A stretch of 41,364 nucleotides of DNA from Metaruminococcus_A sp964607135 (GTDB lineage: Bacteria > Bacillota > Clostridia > Oscillospirales > Ruminococcaceae). Numbering within the stretch: position 1 is the stretch's first letter; every line of letters begins with the position of its first letter. Below are positions 31,547-40,208 of this stretch, piece after piece. The notes under the pieces were generated by a model. It did not search any database and was not told the origin of the DNA. It saw only the letters and a program-made list of their open reading frames with translations. The stretch is from NCBI GenBank assembly GCA_964607135.1, contig CAZSIV010000020.1, positions 1-41,364 on the forward strand. The letters run 5' to 3'. The position numbers and the translations under genes are program-made.

Positions 31547-32711
31547 CGATCAGGTTGCGCAGGCGGCGGGCAACCGGCGGCGTCCCGGTGTCGGGCCGCT
31601 GCATCCCGAACAGGAAGGTGAGCCCATTTTCCGGCTCGTTCCCGAAGACGCAGCCGAGCCAGCCATCCCAGCCGTATTCCCCGGCTGTGCTGACAAACTG
31701 CGCGGCGCCCGGATCCTTGAGCACCCGCATCAAATTCCCGTAACTGAACCCGGTCATCCGGTCCCAGGTTCTCCAGAAGGATTCCAGCTGCCAGGGGGTC
31801 AGGCTCCCGCCGGTGAAGTATTCCACCGTCTTCGGCCTGAGGATCCGCACCCCGCCGAGCGAGCCGCCCGCAAGCAGCATCGAAGCAAATTTTCCGTAGT
31901 CCTCCAGGGTGGAGGCGAGCCCCGCACCGCCCGATGCGAAGGCGGGCGGAACCTTCATGTCGTACCGGATCCCGAGGTGGTTGGTCTTCACTTCGGCAAA
32001 CGCGCCGTTTTCCGTATGATAAATCTTCGCCAGCCGGTCCTGCTTCTCCTCCGGGACGTAGAAGCCGGTGTCTTCCATCCCCAGCGGGACGAAAATTTCC
32101 CGCTCCAGAAATTCCGCAAAGGGGATGCCGGAGACCGCTTCGACCACCGCGCCGAGAACGTCGGCCGAGGTGCCGTACATCCAGCGGCTGCCGGGGTGGA
32201 ACTCCAGCGGGCAGGAGCCGAGCCGGTTTGCCAGCTCGTTTAAGCTCATCGGGTTTTCCCCGTACAGGCGGCGCCCGAGCTCGTCAAAGACCACGCGGGC
32301 CCGGTCGGAGGCGTGCGTCCCGGTGTCGCCGTAGGGAAGGCCGGAGGTCATCGACAGCAGGTCGTGCACCGTCACCTCCCGGGCGGCGGGAACCTCCTTC
32401 CCGTTTTCCAGGACAGTCTGGCCCGCAAAACCGGGGAGGTATTTGGAAACCGGGTCGAGCAGGTCGACCTTCCCCCGTTCCATCAGGATCATCGCCGCGG
32501 CGCCGGTGACCGGCTTCGACATGGAATAGAGCCGGAAGATGGTTCCCCGCTCCATCGGCAGATTATTTTCCCGGTCGCGGGATCCCGCCTGGCAGGACAG
32601 GATTTCCTTCCCATCCTTCAGCACCAGCAGGCTTGCGCCCGCCGCAAAGCCTTCGGACACGGTTTCTTCCATCAGGGTTCTGCACGCTTCGTTTAAAGCT
32701 CGATCCATCAT
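31497..32711 (-). CDS. Beta-lactamase-family serine hydrolase
   Basis: A 404-residue class C beta-lactamase/esterase-like hydrolase without a signal peptide, so more likely a cytoplasmic esterase or peptidase than an antibiotic-degrading lactamase. The catalytic SxxK is Ser63-Met-Ser-Lys66 in LYSMSKPVTG; the second motif is YGTS in SRWMYGTSADVLG. ATG 32711 follows GAGGAGG; ATGs further upstream are not needed. The gene follows the MFS transporter by 35 bp and is probably in the same operon. The last ~12-15 residues (CPGRADAVCGQT) come from a mosaic repeat, so the native C-terminus may have been replaced. Confidence 0.92.
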   Translation of the reverse strand: MMDRALNEACRTLMEETVSEGFAAGASLLVLKDGKEILSCQAGSRDRENNLPMERGTIFRLYSMSKPVTGAAAMILMERGKVDLLDPVSKYLPGFAGQTVLENGKEVPAAREVTVHDLLSMTSGLPYGDTGTHASDRARVVFDELGRRLYGENPMSLNELANRLGSCPLEFHPGSRWMYGTSADVLGAVVEAVSGIPFAEFLEREIFVPLGMEDTGFYVPEEKQDRLAKIYHTENGAFAEVKTNHLGIRYDMKVPPAFASGGAGLASTLEDYGKFASMLLAGGSLGGVRILRPKTVEYFTGGSLTPWQLESFWRTWDRMTGFSYGNLMRVLKDPGAAQFVSTAGEYGWDGWLGCVFGNEPENGLTFLFGMQRPDTGTPPVARRLRNLIAAGLCPGRADAVCGQT

Positions 32712-32746
32712 GATTTCCTCCTCGGTATTCATATAGCGATTCTGCG

Positions 32747-34039
32747 TCAATCATCCTGCCCGGCGGTCAGCTCCAGCTCGCCGCGGTCATGGCTGCGCAG
32801 GGTTTTGGAGCAGACGATCAACAGGATGCAGACGGCGAAAACCGCGATATTCAGAAGAAAGGGGAGCGTCCGGTTCAGGGAAGAGAGCCAGCCGACCAGC
32901 CAGCCGAACGGGGCGGAGCAGGCGATAATGATAACATATAAAAGCCCGTAGGCCCGGGAGCGCTCCTCCTTGTCGATAAAAAGAGCGGAAAGCGAATCCT
33001 TCCGCGGGGTGACGAGCGCAAACGCAAAGGCCTCCGCCAGGGTGTAGAGCCAGATCATCGTGAGGCGTTCGGGCGGGGCCAGCAGCAGGACGGCGTGGCT
33101 GAGGATGTAGACCCCCAGCCCCAGGAGCATCACCGGGCGGTATTTCATCCGGTTGAAGAGATTCTGGACGAGGAGGATGAAAAGGAGCATCACCCCGGCC
33201 CGCACCATCGGGAAGATGGCGACGAGCTGTTCGGGTACGCCGAGGTTCTGGGTGACATAAAGCCCGAAAAAATTCCCGATAACCATGGTATAAATATTGT
33301 TGAGGACCATGAAAACCACCACGAACATCATCGCGGGGGAGCGGAGCATCTTTTTTAAAACGTCTTTATACCCCACGAAAAGCCGCAGGATCGAATCGCT
33401 TTTGGTTTCCTCCATCCGCTTTTTCCCCTGCTCGGTTTCCGTCCCCCGCAGAAAGAGGATGACGAACTTCGCAGTCATCGAGAGGAAGGAGAAGAAGTAG
33501 ATCCACCGCACGGCGGTCACCATCGAAAAGCTGTCGACCAGTAGGGTGGCGATCGGCGCGAAAAAAACCGAGATCAGCCCCGTCACCTGGATCCAGGTGA
33601 AGATGTTGACCATATGCTTCGGCTCGCAGTCCTCCACGAACAGACAGGTCCAGGAGACGTTGGTGATCTGAAAAAGGCTGTTGCAGACCGCCGCCGCCAG
33701 GAACCACCAGAAATCCTGGGCAAAGGCCCAGATCAGGCAGGGTACCGACCAGGAGATGGTGTCGAAGATGATGGTGGTCATCCGCCGGCCGAACTTGTCG
33801 GTAATCACCCCGCCGAAGAGGGCGGCCGCCACCTGAAAGCACATCCCAACCGACAGGATCAGACCGATCTGCGTGTCATTCACCCCAAGGGCGTACATAT
33901 AAAGGGTCGCAAAAGGGGAGAAGAGGTTGTATGGGATGTTCCAGAGCGGTTCGGTGAAAAGGCAGATCCGGGGATTCCCCTTGATTTCAAAGAGGGTGCG
34001 GAATAAGCCGTGCCGTTTCAGTTTTTCGGTTCGTTTCAC
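32747..34039 (-). CDS. Major facilitator superfamily transporter
   Basis: A 430-residue transporter with about 12 hydrophobic segments. The MFS loop signature GGVITDKFGRRMTT lies between helices 2 and 3. GTG 34039 is chosen because AAAGGGGAT lies upstream; the first hydrophobic helix begins at PYNLFSPFATLYMYALG. Co-transcription with the serine hydrolase (35 bp downstream) suggests import or export of a compound the hydrolase acts on. The substrate is unknown. Confidence 0.92.
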   Translation of the reverse strand: MKRTEKLKRHGLFRTLFEIKGNPRICLFTEPLWNIPYNLFSPFATLYMYALGVNDTQIGLILSVGMCFQVAAALFGGVITDKFGRRMTTIIFDTISWSVPCLIWAFAQDFWWFLAAAVCNSLFQITNVSWTCLFVEDCEPKHMVNIFTWIQVTGLISVFFAPIATLLVDSFSMVTAVRWIYFFSFLSMTAKFVILFLRGTETEQGKKRMEETKSDSILRLFVGYKDVLKKMLRSPAMMFVVVFMVLNNIYTMVIGNFFGLYVTQNLGVPEQLVAIFPMVRAGVMLLFILLVQNLFNRMKYRPVMLLGLGVYILSHAVLLLAPPERLTMIWLYTLAEAFAFALVTPRKDSLSALFIDKEERSRAYGLLYVIIIACSAPFGWLVGWLSSLNRTLPFLLNIAVFAVCILLIVCSKTLRSHDRGELELTAGQDD

Positions 34040-34273
34040 AGTTGATCCCCTTTCGAATACAGCTCCCGAAAAGCCGTCTCTGCCCGGCAGGGAGAAAGGC
34101 CGTTTTTCACATACCCCAGAACACATCTGCCCTTGTCAGGTGAAGATATACGGACTGTATTATAAAATCCGTCTGTACTCTACCATAATCAAAGGGAAAA
34201 AGCAATGTTATTTCTGATCAAATTATTGAGGAATTCTTTGTGTACTTTTTTTGTGCGAAGTCAAGATTCTGCC

Positions 34274-34302
34274 TTGACTTTACAATACAATCACACTATA
34301 AT
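34274..34302 (+). promoter_or_regulatory. Promoter of the nrd operon
   Basis: TTGACT (34274-34279), 17-bp spacer, TATAAT (34297-34302), about 50 bp before nrdD. The rest of the gap from 34040 is AT-rich with no gene seen. Confidence 0.9.
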
Positions 34303-34337
34303 GTAGATTACTGACTCAAAAAACACAATATCTTGTA
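34291..34337 (+). promoter_or_regulatory. Tandem NrdR boxes
   Basis: ACACAATATCTTGTAT (34322-34337) matches the NrdR consensus acaCwATATmTTGtgt at 15 of 16 positions. A weaker box, TCACACTATAATGTAG (34291-34306, about 11 of 16), overlaps the -10 hexamer. Their start-to-start distance is 31 bp, the three-turn spacing usual for NrdR pairs. Repression by dATP/ATP-sensing NrdR is expected; nrdR itself is not in the window. Confidence 0.8.
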
Positions 34338-34352
34338 TAGAGGAGCGGTTCC

Positions 34353-36617
34353 ATGCTGACAACGATCATCAAGCGCGACGGCCGCCGCGTTGCGTTCGAT
34401 CTCGATAAAATCGCGGTTGCCGTCTATAAGGCGGCGGAGGCCATCGGCGGAAAAAACCATGAAACGGCGCAGGAGATTGCGCAAAAAGTCTGCGACTACA
34501 TTGAAAACGACCTGGGGATCACCGAGCCGACGGTCGAGCAGATCCAGGATGCGGTCGAAAAGGTGCTCATCGAAGACGGACATGCCCAGACTGCCAAGGC
34601 TTTCATCCTTTACCGGGGCGAGCGGACGAAAATCCGCGAGATGAACACCCGGCTGATGAAGGTGTACGAAGACCTCACCTTCAAGGATTCGAGCGAGAAC
34701 GACCTCAAGCGGGAGAACGCGAATATCAACGGGGACACCGCCATGGGCACCATGCTCAAGTACGGCTCCGAGGGCGCGAAGCAGTTTTACAACATGTTCA
34801 TCCTAGACCCCAGGCACGCCAAGGCGCACAACGAGGGCGACATCCACATCCACGACCTCGATTTCCTCACCCTGACCACCACCTGCTGCCAGATCGACAT
34901 TGAAAAGCTCTTCAAGGGCGGGTTTTCCACCGGGCACGGCTTTCTGCGGGAGCCGAACGACATCGCCAGCTATTCGGCGCTGGCCTGCATCGCCATCCAG
35001 TCGAACCAGAACGACCAGCACGGCGGGCAGAGCATCCCGAACTTCGACTACGGCATGGCGCCGGGCGTGCGGAAGACCTATGCCAAGCTCTACCGGAAAA
35101 ACCTCGGAAAAGCGCTGGAGCTCCTCGCCGATATGGACGACCCGGAGAATTTCCTCGACGGGCTGTATGAAACGGCCGGCGTCCTCCCGAGCCTGACCGA
35201 CGAGGACGGCTACCGTGTGAAGGAAACCGTCTTTCTCGAAAAAGCCCTTCCGGCTGAAACGGTGGAGAAGATTCAGAAATTCGTCCTGAAAAACACCCGG
35301 AAGGAGACCGAGCGCGCCACCTTTCAGGCGATGGAGGCCCTGGTGCACAACCTGAACACCATGCATTCCCGCGCCGGTGCGCAGATCCCCTTTTCCTCCA
35401 TCAACTACGGAACCGACACATCCCCCGAAGGGCGGATGATTATCGAAAACATTCTCCTCGCCACCGAGCAGGGGCTCGGGAACGGGGAAACGCCGATCTT
35501 CCCGATCCACATCTTCAAGGTGAAGGAAGGGGTCAACTACAATCCGGACGACCCGAACTACGACCTCTTCAAGCTGGCCTGCCGGGTCTCCGCGAAACGG
35601 CTTTTTCCGAACTTCTCCTTCCTCGACGCGCCCTTTAACAAGCAGTATTACAAGGAGGGCCACCCCGAGACCGAAATCGCCTACATGGGATGCCGCACCC
35701 GCGTCATCGCCAACAACTACGACAAAGACCGCGAGATCGTTTACGGGCGGGGAAACCTCAGCTTCACCACCATCAACCTCCCCCGGATCGCGCTCAAGTC
35801 GAAGGGCGACGTCGATTTCTTCTTTGAGGAGCTCGACCGGAAGATCGATCTCGTAATCGACCAGCTCCTCGCCCGGTTCCAGATCCAGAGCAAAAAGCGG
35901 GTGAAAAATTACCCCTTCCTGATGGGGCAGGGGATCTGGATCGACTCGGACAAGCTCGGCCCGGAGGACGAGGTCGGCGAAGTCCTCAAGCACGGCACCC
36001 TCACCTTTGGGTTCATCGGCCTTGCGGAGTGCCTCAAGGCGCTGACCGGGGAGCACCACGGCGAAAGCCAGACGGCGCAGAACCTGGGGCTCGAGATCAT
36101 CGGCTACATGCGCAAGCGGGCGGATGAGGCCTCGCAGAAGACGGGGTTAAACTTCTCGGTTATCGGCACCCCGGCAGAGGGGACGGCCGGACGGTTCGTC
36201 AAGCTCGACCGAAAGCTTTATGGGGAGATCCCCGGCGTGACCGACCGGGAGTATTACACCAACAGCTTCCATGTTCCGGTCTACTACGAGATCAGCGCCT
36301 ACGATAAAATCCGGCGGGAGGCCCCTTACCACGAGCTGACCAACGGCGGGCACATCAGCTATATCGAGATGGACGGAGACCCCTGCGACAACCTGGAGGC
36401 CTTCGAGTCGATCGTCCGGTGCATGAAGGAGTCAGGAATCGGCTACGGCTCGATCAACCACCCGGTCGACCGCGACCCGGTCTGCGGCTACACCGGGATC
36501 ATCGGCGACGTCTGCCCCCGCTGCGGCCGGCGGGAAGGGGAAGCAATCCCCCCCGAAAAGCTCGCGGAGTTGCGGAAGAAATACCCCAACGTCGCACAGT
36601 TTTACGGGGCGCGGTGA
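34353..36617 (+). CDS. nrdD: Anaerobic (class III) ribonucleoside-triphosphate reductase, large part
   Basis: A 754-residue protein that reduces ribonucleoside triphosphates to deoxy forms under anaerobiosis. The N-terminal ATP-cone (about 1-95; TTIIKRDGRRVAFDLDKIAV) is the allosteric domain. The barrel includes LTTTCCQIDIEKLF and YMGCRTRV with the conserved cysteines. The C-terminus has a zinc-type VCGYTGIIGDVCPRCGRRE and then stops after PNVAQFYGAR. The usual glycyl radical segment (RVxGYL with a basic RVKH tail) is absent here and is instead encoded by the next gene at 36677. ATG 34353 follows GAGGAGC. The operon order is nrdD, small gene, nrdG. Confidence 0.95.
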   Translation: MLTTIIKRDGRRVAFDLDKIAVAVYKAAEAIGGKNHETAQEIAQKVCDYIENDLGITEPTVEQIQDAVEKVLIEDGHAQTAKAFILYRGERTKIREMNTRLMKVYEDLTFKDSSENDLKRENANINGDTAMGTMLKYGSEGAKQFYNMFILDPRHAKAHNEGDIHIHDLDFLTLTTTCCQIDIEKLFKGGFSTGHGFLREPNDIASYSALACIAIQSNQNDQHGGQSIPNFDYGMAPGVRKTYAKLYRKNLGKALELLADMDDPENFLDGLYETAGVLPSLTDEDGYRVKETVFLEKALPAETVEKIQKFVLKNTRKETERATFQAMEALVHNLNTMHSRAGAQIPFSSINYGTDTSPEGRMIIENILLATEQGLGNGETPIFPIHIFKVKEGVNYNPDDPNYDLFKLACRVSAKRLFPNFSFLDAPFNKQYYKEGHPETEIAYMGCRTRVIANNYDKDREIVYGRGNLSFTTINLPRIALKSKGDVDFFFEELDRKIDLVIDQLLARFQIQSKKRVKNYPFLMGQGIWIDSDKLGPEDEVGEVLKHGTLTFGFIGLAECLKALTGEHHGESQTAQNLGLEIIGYMRKRADEASQKTGLNFSVIGTPAEGTAGRFVKLDRKLYGEIPGVTDREYYTNSFHVPVYYEISAYDKIRREAPYHELTNGGHISYIEMDGDPCDNLEAFESIVRCMKESGIGYGSINHPVDRDPVCGYTGIIGDVCPRCGRREGEAIPPEKLAELRKKYPNVAQFYGAR

Positions 36618-36676
36618 TCCGCCCCTGTCCTGGCCGAATCAAATAAGGAAAACAAAACAGAGAGGAAGTTTTTAAG

Positions 36677-36859
36677 ATGACAGAGCAGAACGCAGTGAAT
36701 CAAAATATCGGCGAAGGGGTGGGGTTCGAGCGGATCCGCCGGATCACCGGCTATCTCGTCGGCACCCTGGATTTCTTCAACGACGCAAAGCGGGCGGAGG
36801 AGCGCGACCGGGTCAAGCACTTCAAGCCGGGAGACCTCTCCAACGTGGAGATGATCTGA
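36677..36859 (+). CDS. Separate glycyl radical peptide of class III ribonucleotide reductase
   Basis: A 60-residue protein. Residues 17-49 (FERIRRITGYLVGTLDFF, then NDAKRAEERDRVKHF) align by eye with the C-terminal end of single-chain NrdD proteins such as E. coli, where RRVCGYLG holds the radical glycine and a basic RVKHL tail follows. Gly25 is the predicted radical site. It lies 59 bp after nrdD and one base before nrdG, with its own AGAGAGGAAG ribosome binding site, so it is a distinct gene and not a frameshift remnant. Inference: it associates with the NrdD body and is the substrate of NrdG. Confidence 0.85.
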   Translation: MTEQNAVNQNIGEGVGFERIRRITGYLVGTLDFFNDAKRAEERDRVKHFKPGDLSNVEMI

Positions 36860-36860
36860 G

Positions 36861-37385
36861 ATGCCCGAGCTGCGCATCTCCGGCATCGTCCGGGAATCGG
36901 TGGTGGACGGGCCGGGCATCCGGTTCGTCGTCTTCACCCAGGGCTGCCCGCATCACTGCCCCGGCTGCCACAATCCGGCTACCCACCCCTTTGAGGGCGG
37001 AAAGCTGGTGGAAACCAGCCAAATTTTGACCGAGGTCGACAAAAATCCCCTCCTCAAAGGGGTGACTCTGAGCGGCGGGGAGCCCTTCTGCCAGCCGGGC
37101 CCGCTTGCAGAGCTCGCCCGGGAGGCGCACCGCCGCGGGCTGGATGTCATAACCTATTCGGGCTACACCCTCGAACAGCTGCTTGAGAAAGAACAGGAGG
37201 AGCCCGCTGTAGGGGAACTCCTGCGGGAGACCGATGTCCTGGTGGACGGGCGGTTTCTCGAGGCGGAAAAGAGTCTGCTCTTAAAATTCCGCGGCTCGAA
37301 AAACCAGCGGATTCTGGATGTGCGGGAAAGCCTGGCGTGTGGAACTCCGGTTGCGGTTCCCTGGGCGGAAAGAGAAGAAGTGTAG
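36861..37385 (+). CDS. nrdG: Anaerobic ribonucleotide reductase activating enzyme
   Basis: A 174-residue radical-SAM activase that installs the glycyl radical on NrdD. The cluster motif Cys29-x3-Cys33-x2-Cys36 (CPHHCPGC) binds the [4Fe-4S]; VDGPGIRFVVFTQG and TLSGGEPFCQP are family hallmarks. The gene starts one base after the stop of the 60-residue gene, implying coupled translation. It is the only radical-SAM activase in the window. In this split system its target would be the small protein, not NrdD itself. Confidence 0.96.
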   Translation: MPELRISGIVRESVVDGPGIRFVVFTQGCPHHCPGCHNPATHPFEGGKLVETSQILTEVDKNPLLKGVTLSGGEPFCQPGPLAELAREAHRRGLDVITYSGYTLEQLLEKEQEEPAVGELLRETDVLVDGRFLEAEKSLLLKFRGSKNQRILDVRESLACGTPVAVPWAEREEV

Positions 37386-37565
37386 ACGTCCCGGAGGATG
37401 GATTCATCCTTTCCGAGGCGTTTTCTTTTTTGCGTCCGGAGACCCTTTCCCGCCACAGCCGCTTTCACAGAAAAAGGCGCTGCATCGAAGCCGCATTTTC
37501 TTTCCCTTCGGATGCTGTTTCGGGGACCGCAGATCGAGCAGTCTCCTTTTTCTTGCAAATTCCGC

Positions 37566-37594
37566 TTGTGTTTTGCGAAACTCCTGTTTATAAT
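37566..37594 (+). promoter_or_regulatory. Promoter of the GH2 gene
   Basis: TTGTGT (37566-37571), 17-bp spacer, TATAAT (37589-37594), 45 bp before the start codon. Confidence 0.75.
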
Positions 37595-37638
37595 GGAGAC
37601 AAAACAACATCCTTTGTCTGAAAGAGAGGAGCACGTCT

Positions 37639-39828
37639 ATGCAGCAACGCCTTACCTGGGCGGTCGGCCCCTGTTCCGGCCCCGGTGAAATCCCGGAGGA
37701 ATTCGTCCCCGCCGCTGTCCCCGGCGCAGTTCAGCTCGACTGGGCGAAGGCCAAGGGGCTGCCGGACTACCGATACGACCTGAACTTTAAAGAATACCGC
37801 TGGATGGAGGACTCCTATTGGCTCTACCGCGCGCCGCTCCGCCCGCTGACCTGCGCCTCCAACGAAAAGGCTTATTTTGTCTGCGGCGGGATCGACTATG
37901 AATTCGACATCCGGATCGGGAGGGAGCTGATCCTCCACCAGGAGGGGATGTTCCGGCCGGTCGAGTTTGAGATCACCCCCTACCTGGGAACCAACGCCTT
38001 TCTGGAGATCCTTATCTATCCCGCGCCCAAAGACCCGGGGGCCTACCCCGATACCCGGGACGAGGCTCGCCAATGCTGCAAGCCCGCCGTCAGCTACGGC
38101 TGGGACTGGCATCCGCGGCTGATCCCGCTTGGCATCTGGGAGGATGCCTGGATCGACACCCGTGCGGAAAGCTATCTGAAAAAGGTGTCCGCATCCTACC
38201 GCCTCGCCCCTGACTACGCATCCGCCGAGGTCACCCTCACCGCCGAGCGGACAGGGGACGGCCCGGTGGAGTGGCGGTTCCTCTCCCCGGACGGGGAGGA
38301 GCTTTACACCGGTGAGGGGGATTCTGTTTCCTTTTCCCTCGAGCATCCGTCGCTCTGGTGGTGCAACGGCTGCGGTGATCCGGTTCTCTACCGGTACGAA
38401 GCCTACCTGGAGGATGAACGAGGGGAAATCCTGCGAAAGACAGGCCGGGTCGGATTCCGCACCCTTGAGCTCGTGATGAACGAGGGCGCCTGGGAGAAAC
38501 CCGAGGGCTTTCCGCGCACCCGGAGCACGCCGCCCATTCAGCTGCGGCTCAACGGCGTCGATATTTTTGCCAAGGGTTCGAACTGGGTCAATCCGGAAAT
38601 CTTCCCCGGGATCGTGACCCGAGCCACTTACCTGCCCCAGCTCAGGCTGGCAAAAGAGGCGAACATGAACCTGCTCCGCTGCTGGGGCGGCGCGTTTATC
38701 GACAAGAACGCCTTTTTCGAGCTCTGCGACGAATACGGCATTATGGTCTGGCAGGAATTCCCGCTGGCCTGCAACGACTATTACGACTCCGAGCACTACC
38801 TGGCTGTCCTTGAAAGCGAAGCGACCGCTATTATCGAGCGGCTGAAGGGATTTGCCTGCTTGGTGCTCTGGTGCGGCGGGAACGAGCTGTTCAACTCCTG
38901 GTCGGGGATGACCGACCAGCGCCGCGCCCTGCGGCTGCTCAACAAGCTCTGCTATGAGCTCGACCCGGAACGGCCCTTCATCGCCACCTCGCCCCTCTAC
39001 GGGATGGCGCATGGATGCTATCTCTTCCAGTATCCGGACGGCGAAGAGGTTTACCAGGCGATGAACCGTTCCCACTTTACCGCCTACACCGAGTTCGGCG
39101 TTCCCTCCCTGTCGAACCGGGAATGCCTCCTCGCGGCGCTCCCGGAGGAAAAGCTCTTTCCGCTGGAGCCGAATGAATCGACCGCCGCCCACCACGCCTT
39201 TGACGCCTGGCTCCCGGGGGACACCTGGAGCGGGGTCGAGATGCTGCGCCGGTACTGGGGGGCGCCCAAATCGCTGGACGACCTGATTGAAAAGAGCCAG
39301 TGGACCCAAAGCGAGGGGTACAAGTGCATCTTTGAGGAGGCAAGGCGGCAAAAGCCCTACTGTTCGATGGCGCTCAATTGGTGTTTTAACGAGCCCTGGC
39401 CGACCGTCGCGAACAACTCCCTTCTCAACTACCCCGTGTCCCCCAAGCCGTCCTATGAAGCGGTAAAGGCATCGCTCCGCCCCGTTCTTGCAAGCGCCCG
39501 GCTCAGCCGGTTCGTCTATCGGGCCGGGGAGCTGTTCGAGGCGGAGCTCTGGCTGCTGAACGACAGCCTGTCGCCGGTGGGAGCCGGGACTGTTTCCGCC
39601 TCTCTCAAAATCGGGGAGACCGTCCTCTGGCTGCTGGACTGGGAGTATGAAGGAGCACAGCCGAACCAGAACCAGATCGGCCCTGTCCTCCGCTGCCGTC
39701 TGCCCGATCTGCCGGGAGCCGGCGAACTCACCCTGCTCCTGGATGCGGGGGCCTATTCCTCCGAATACCGGCTGATTTACCATCCGGCCCGGAAGCGGGA
39801 GGACGGTCTGAAAATTTTGAATACATAG
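37639..39828 (+). CDS. GH2 beta-mannosidase-like glycosidase
   Basis: A 729-residue cytoplasmic GH2 enzyme, probably releasing mannose from beta-linked manno-oligosaccharides. It has the N-terminal sugar-binding jelly roll (VPGAVQLDWAKAKGLPDYRY; YRWMEDSYWLYRAPL), an Ig-like middle domain and a TIM barrel with acid/base Glu416 (WCGGNELFNSW) and nucleophile Glu485 (YTEFGVPS). GANWVNPE-like SNWVNPEIFPG and NLLRCWGG match the beta-mannosidase branch more than beta-galactosidase. Start 37639 follows AGAGGAGC. It has no signal peptide. The specificity is inferred. Confidence 0.92.
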   Translation: MQQRLTWAVGPCSGPGEIPEEFVPAAVPGAVQLDWAKAKGLPDYRYDLNFKEYRWMEDSYWLYRAPLRPLTCASNEKAYFVCGGIDYEFDIRIGRELILHQEGMFRPVEFEITPYLGTNAFLEILIYPAPKDPGAYPDTRDEARQCCKPAVSYGWDWHPRLIPLGIWEDAWIDTRAESYLKKVSASYRLAPDYASAEVTLTAERTGDGPVEWRFLSPDGEELYTGEGDSVSFSLEHPSLWWCNGCGDPVLYRYEAYLEDERGEILRKTGRVGFRTLELVMNEGAWEKPEGFPRTRSTPPIQLRLNGVDIFAKGSNWVNPEIFPGIVTRATYLPQLRLAKEANMNLLRCWGGAFIDKNAFFELCDEYGIMVWQEFPLACNDYYDSEHYLAVLESEATAIIERLKGFACLVLWCGGNELFNSWSGMTDQRRALRLLNKLCYELDPERPFIATSPLYGMAHGCYLFQYPDGEEVYQAMNRSHFTAYTEFGVPSLSNRECLLAALPEEKLFPLEPNESTAAHHAFDAWLPGDTWSGVEMLRRYWGAPKSLDDLIEKSQWTQSEGYKCIFEEARRQKPYCSMALNWCFNEPWPTVANNSLLNYPVSPKPSYEAVKASLRPVLASARLSRFVYRAGELFEAELWLLNDSLSPVGAGTVSASLKIGETVLWLLDWEYEGAQPNQNQIGPVLRCRLPDLPGAGELTLLLDAGAYSSEYRLIYHPARKREDGLKILNT

Positions 39829-39829
39829 C

Positions 39830-40060
39830 CTCGCCGGTCTGCGCCCAGGCAGGGCAATGTCCGTGCCCGGCCGAGTGGCCTCGGCGGCCAGTTCGCACCC
39901 CAAGGTTTTCCCAATTTTAGGGTGATTATCCTGCGAGGCGCCAGTGTAAAAAACGGATACAACCTGCCTTGCGGGATACCAGCCCTGTTTTTAGAACCGC
40001 TTACGGATCGCGATTGGCAGTTGGATACGGGCTGCCGGCTTTGCCGGCGGGGGGCTGTCC
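39830..40060 (+). repeat. Mosaic intergenic repeat, locus 8
   Basis: Begins within a few bases of the GH2 stop codon with GCGCCCAGGCAGGGC, then an A module at about 39890-39942 (GTTCGCACCCCAAGG to CCTGCGAGGCGCC) and a B module at about 39972-40020 (GCGGGATACCAGCCCTG, TTTTTAGAACCGCTTACGG). The word CCGTGCCCGGCCGAGTGGCC (39862-39881) recurs at 41311-41330. Confidence 0.85.
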
Positions 40061-40135
40061 TGGCATTCAACATGGCGGGCAGTTGGTTCAAACCGGCTTG
40101 CATCCAACGGGAGATTGACTCTCCTGCTCAATACA

Positions 40136-40170
40136 AAAGGGCTCCCCGCCTTAAGGCGGGGAGCCCTTTA
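40136..40170. terminator. Bidirectional terminator
   Basis: A perfect palindrome with 17-base arms (AAAGGGCTCCCCGCCTT) between the convergent GH2 and choloylglycine hydrolase genes, with T-rich flanks. Confidence 0.9.
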
Positions 40171-40208
40171 TTGTTACACGACCCTTTTCCCAGGGCGCTC
40201 TTATCCGT

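Noticed and set aside
31497..32711. Antibiotic-resistance beta-lactamase
   Set aside because: No signal peptide and an atypical second motif (YGT); an esterase or peptidase-like serine hydrolase is more likely.
34803..36059. 418-residue open frame antisense to nrdD
   Set aside because: Shadow frame of a well-supported gene.
36618..36676. Frameshift explanation for the separate 60-residue glycyl radical gene
   Set aside because: The small gene has its own ribosome binding site and start codon, and nrdD ends with a coherent tail after the zinc motif, so two genes fit better than a sequencing or frameshift error.
37588..39903. 771-residue open frame antisense to the GH2 gene
   Set aside because: Shadow frame; the GH2 motifs, ribosome binding site and promoter support the plus strand.
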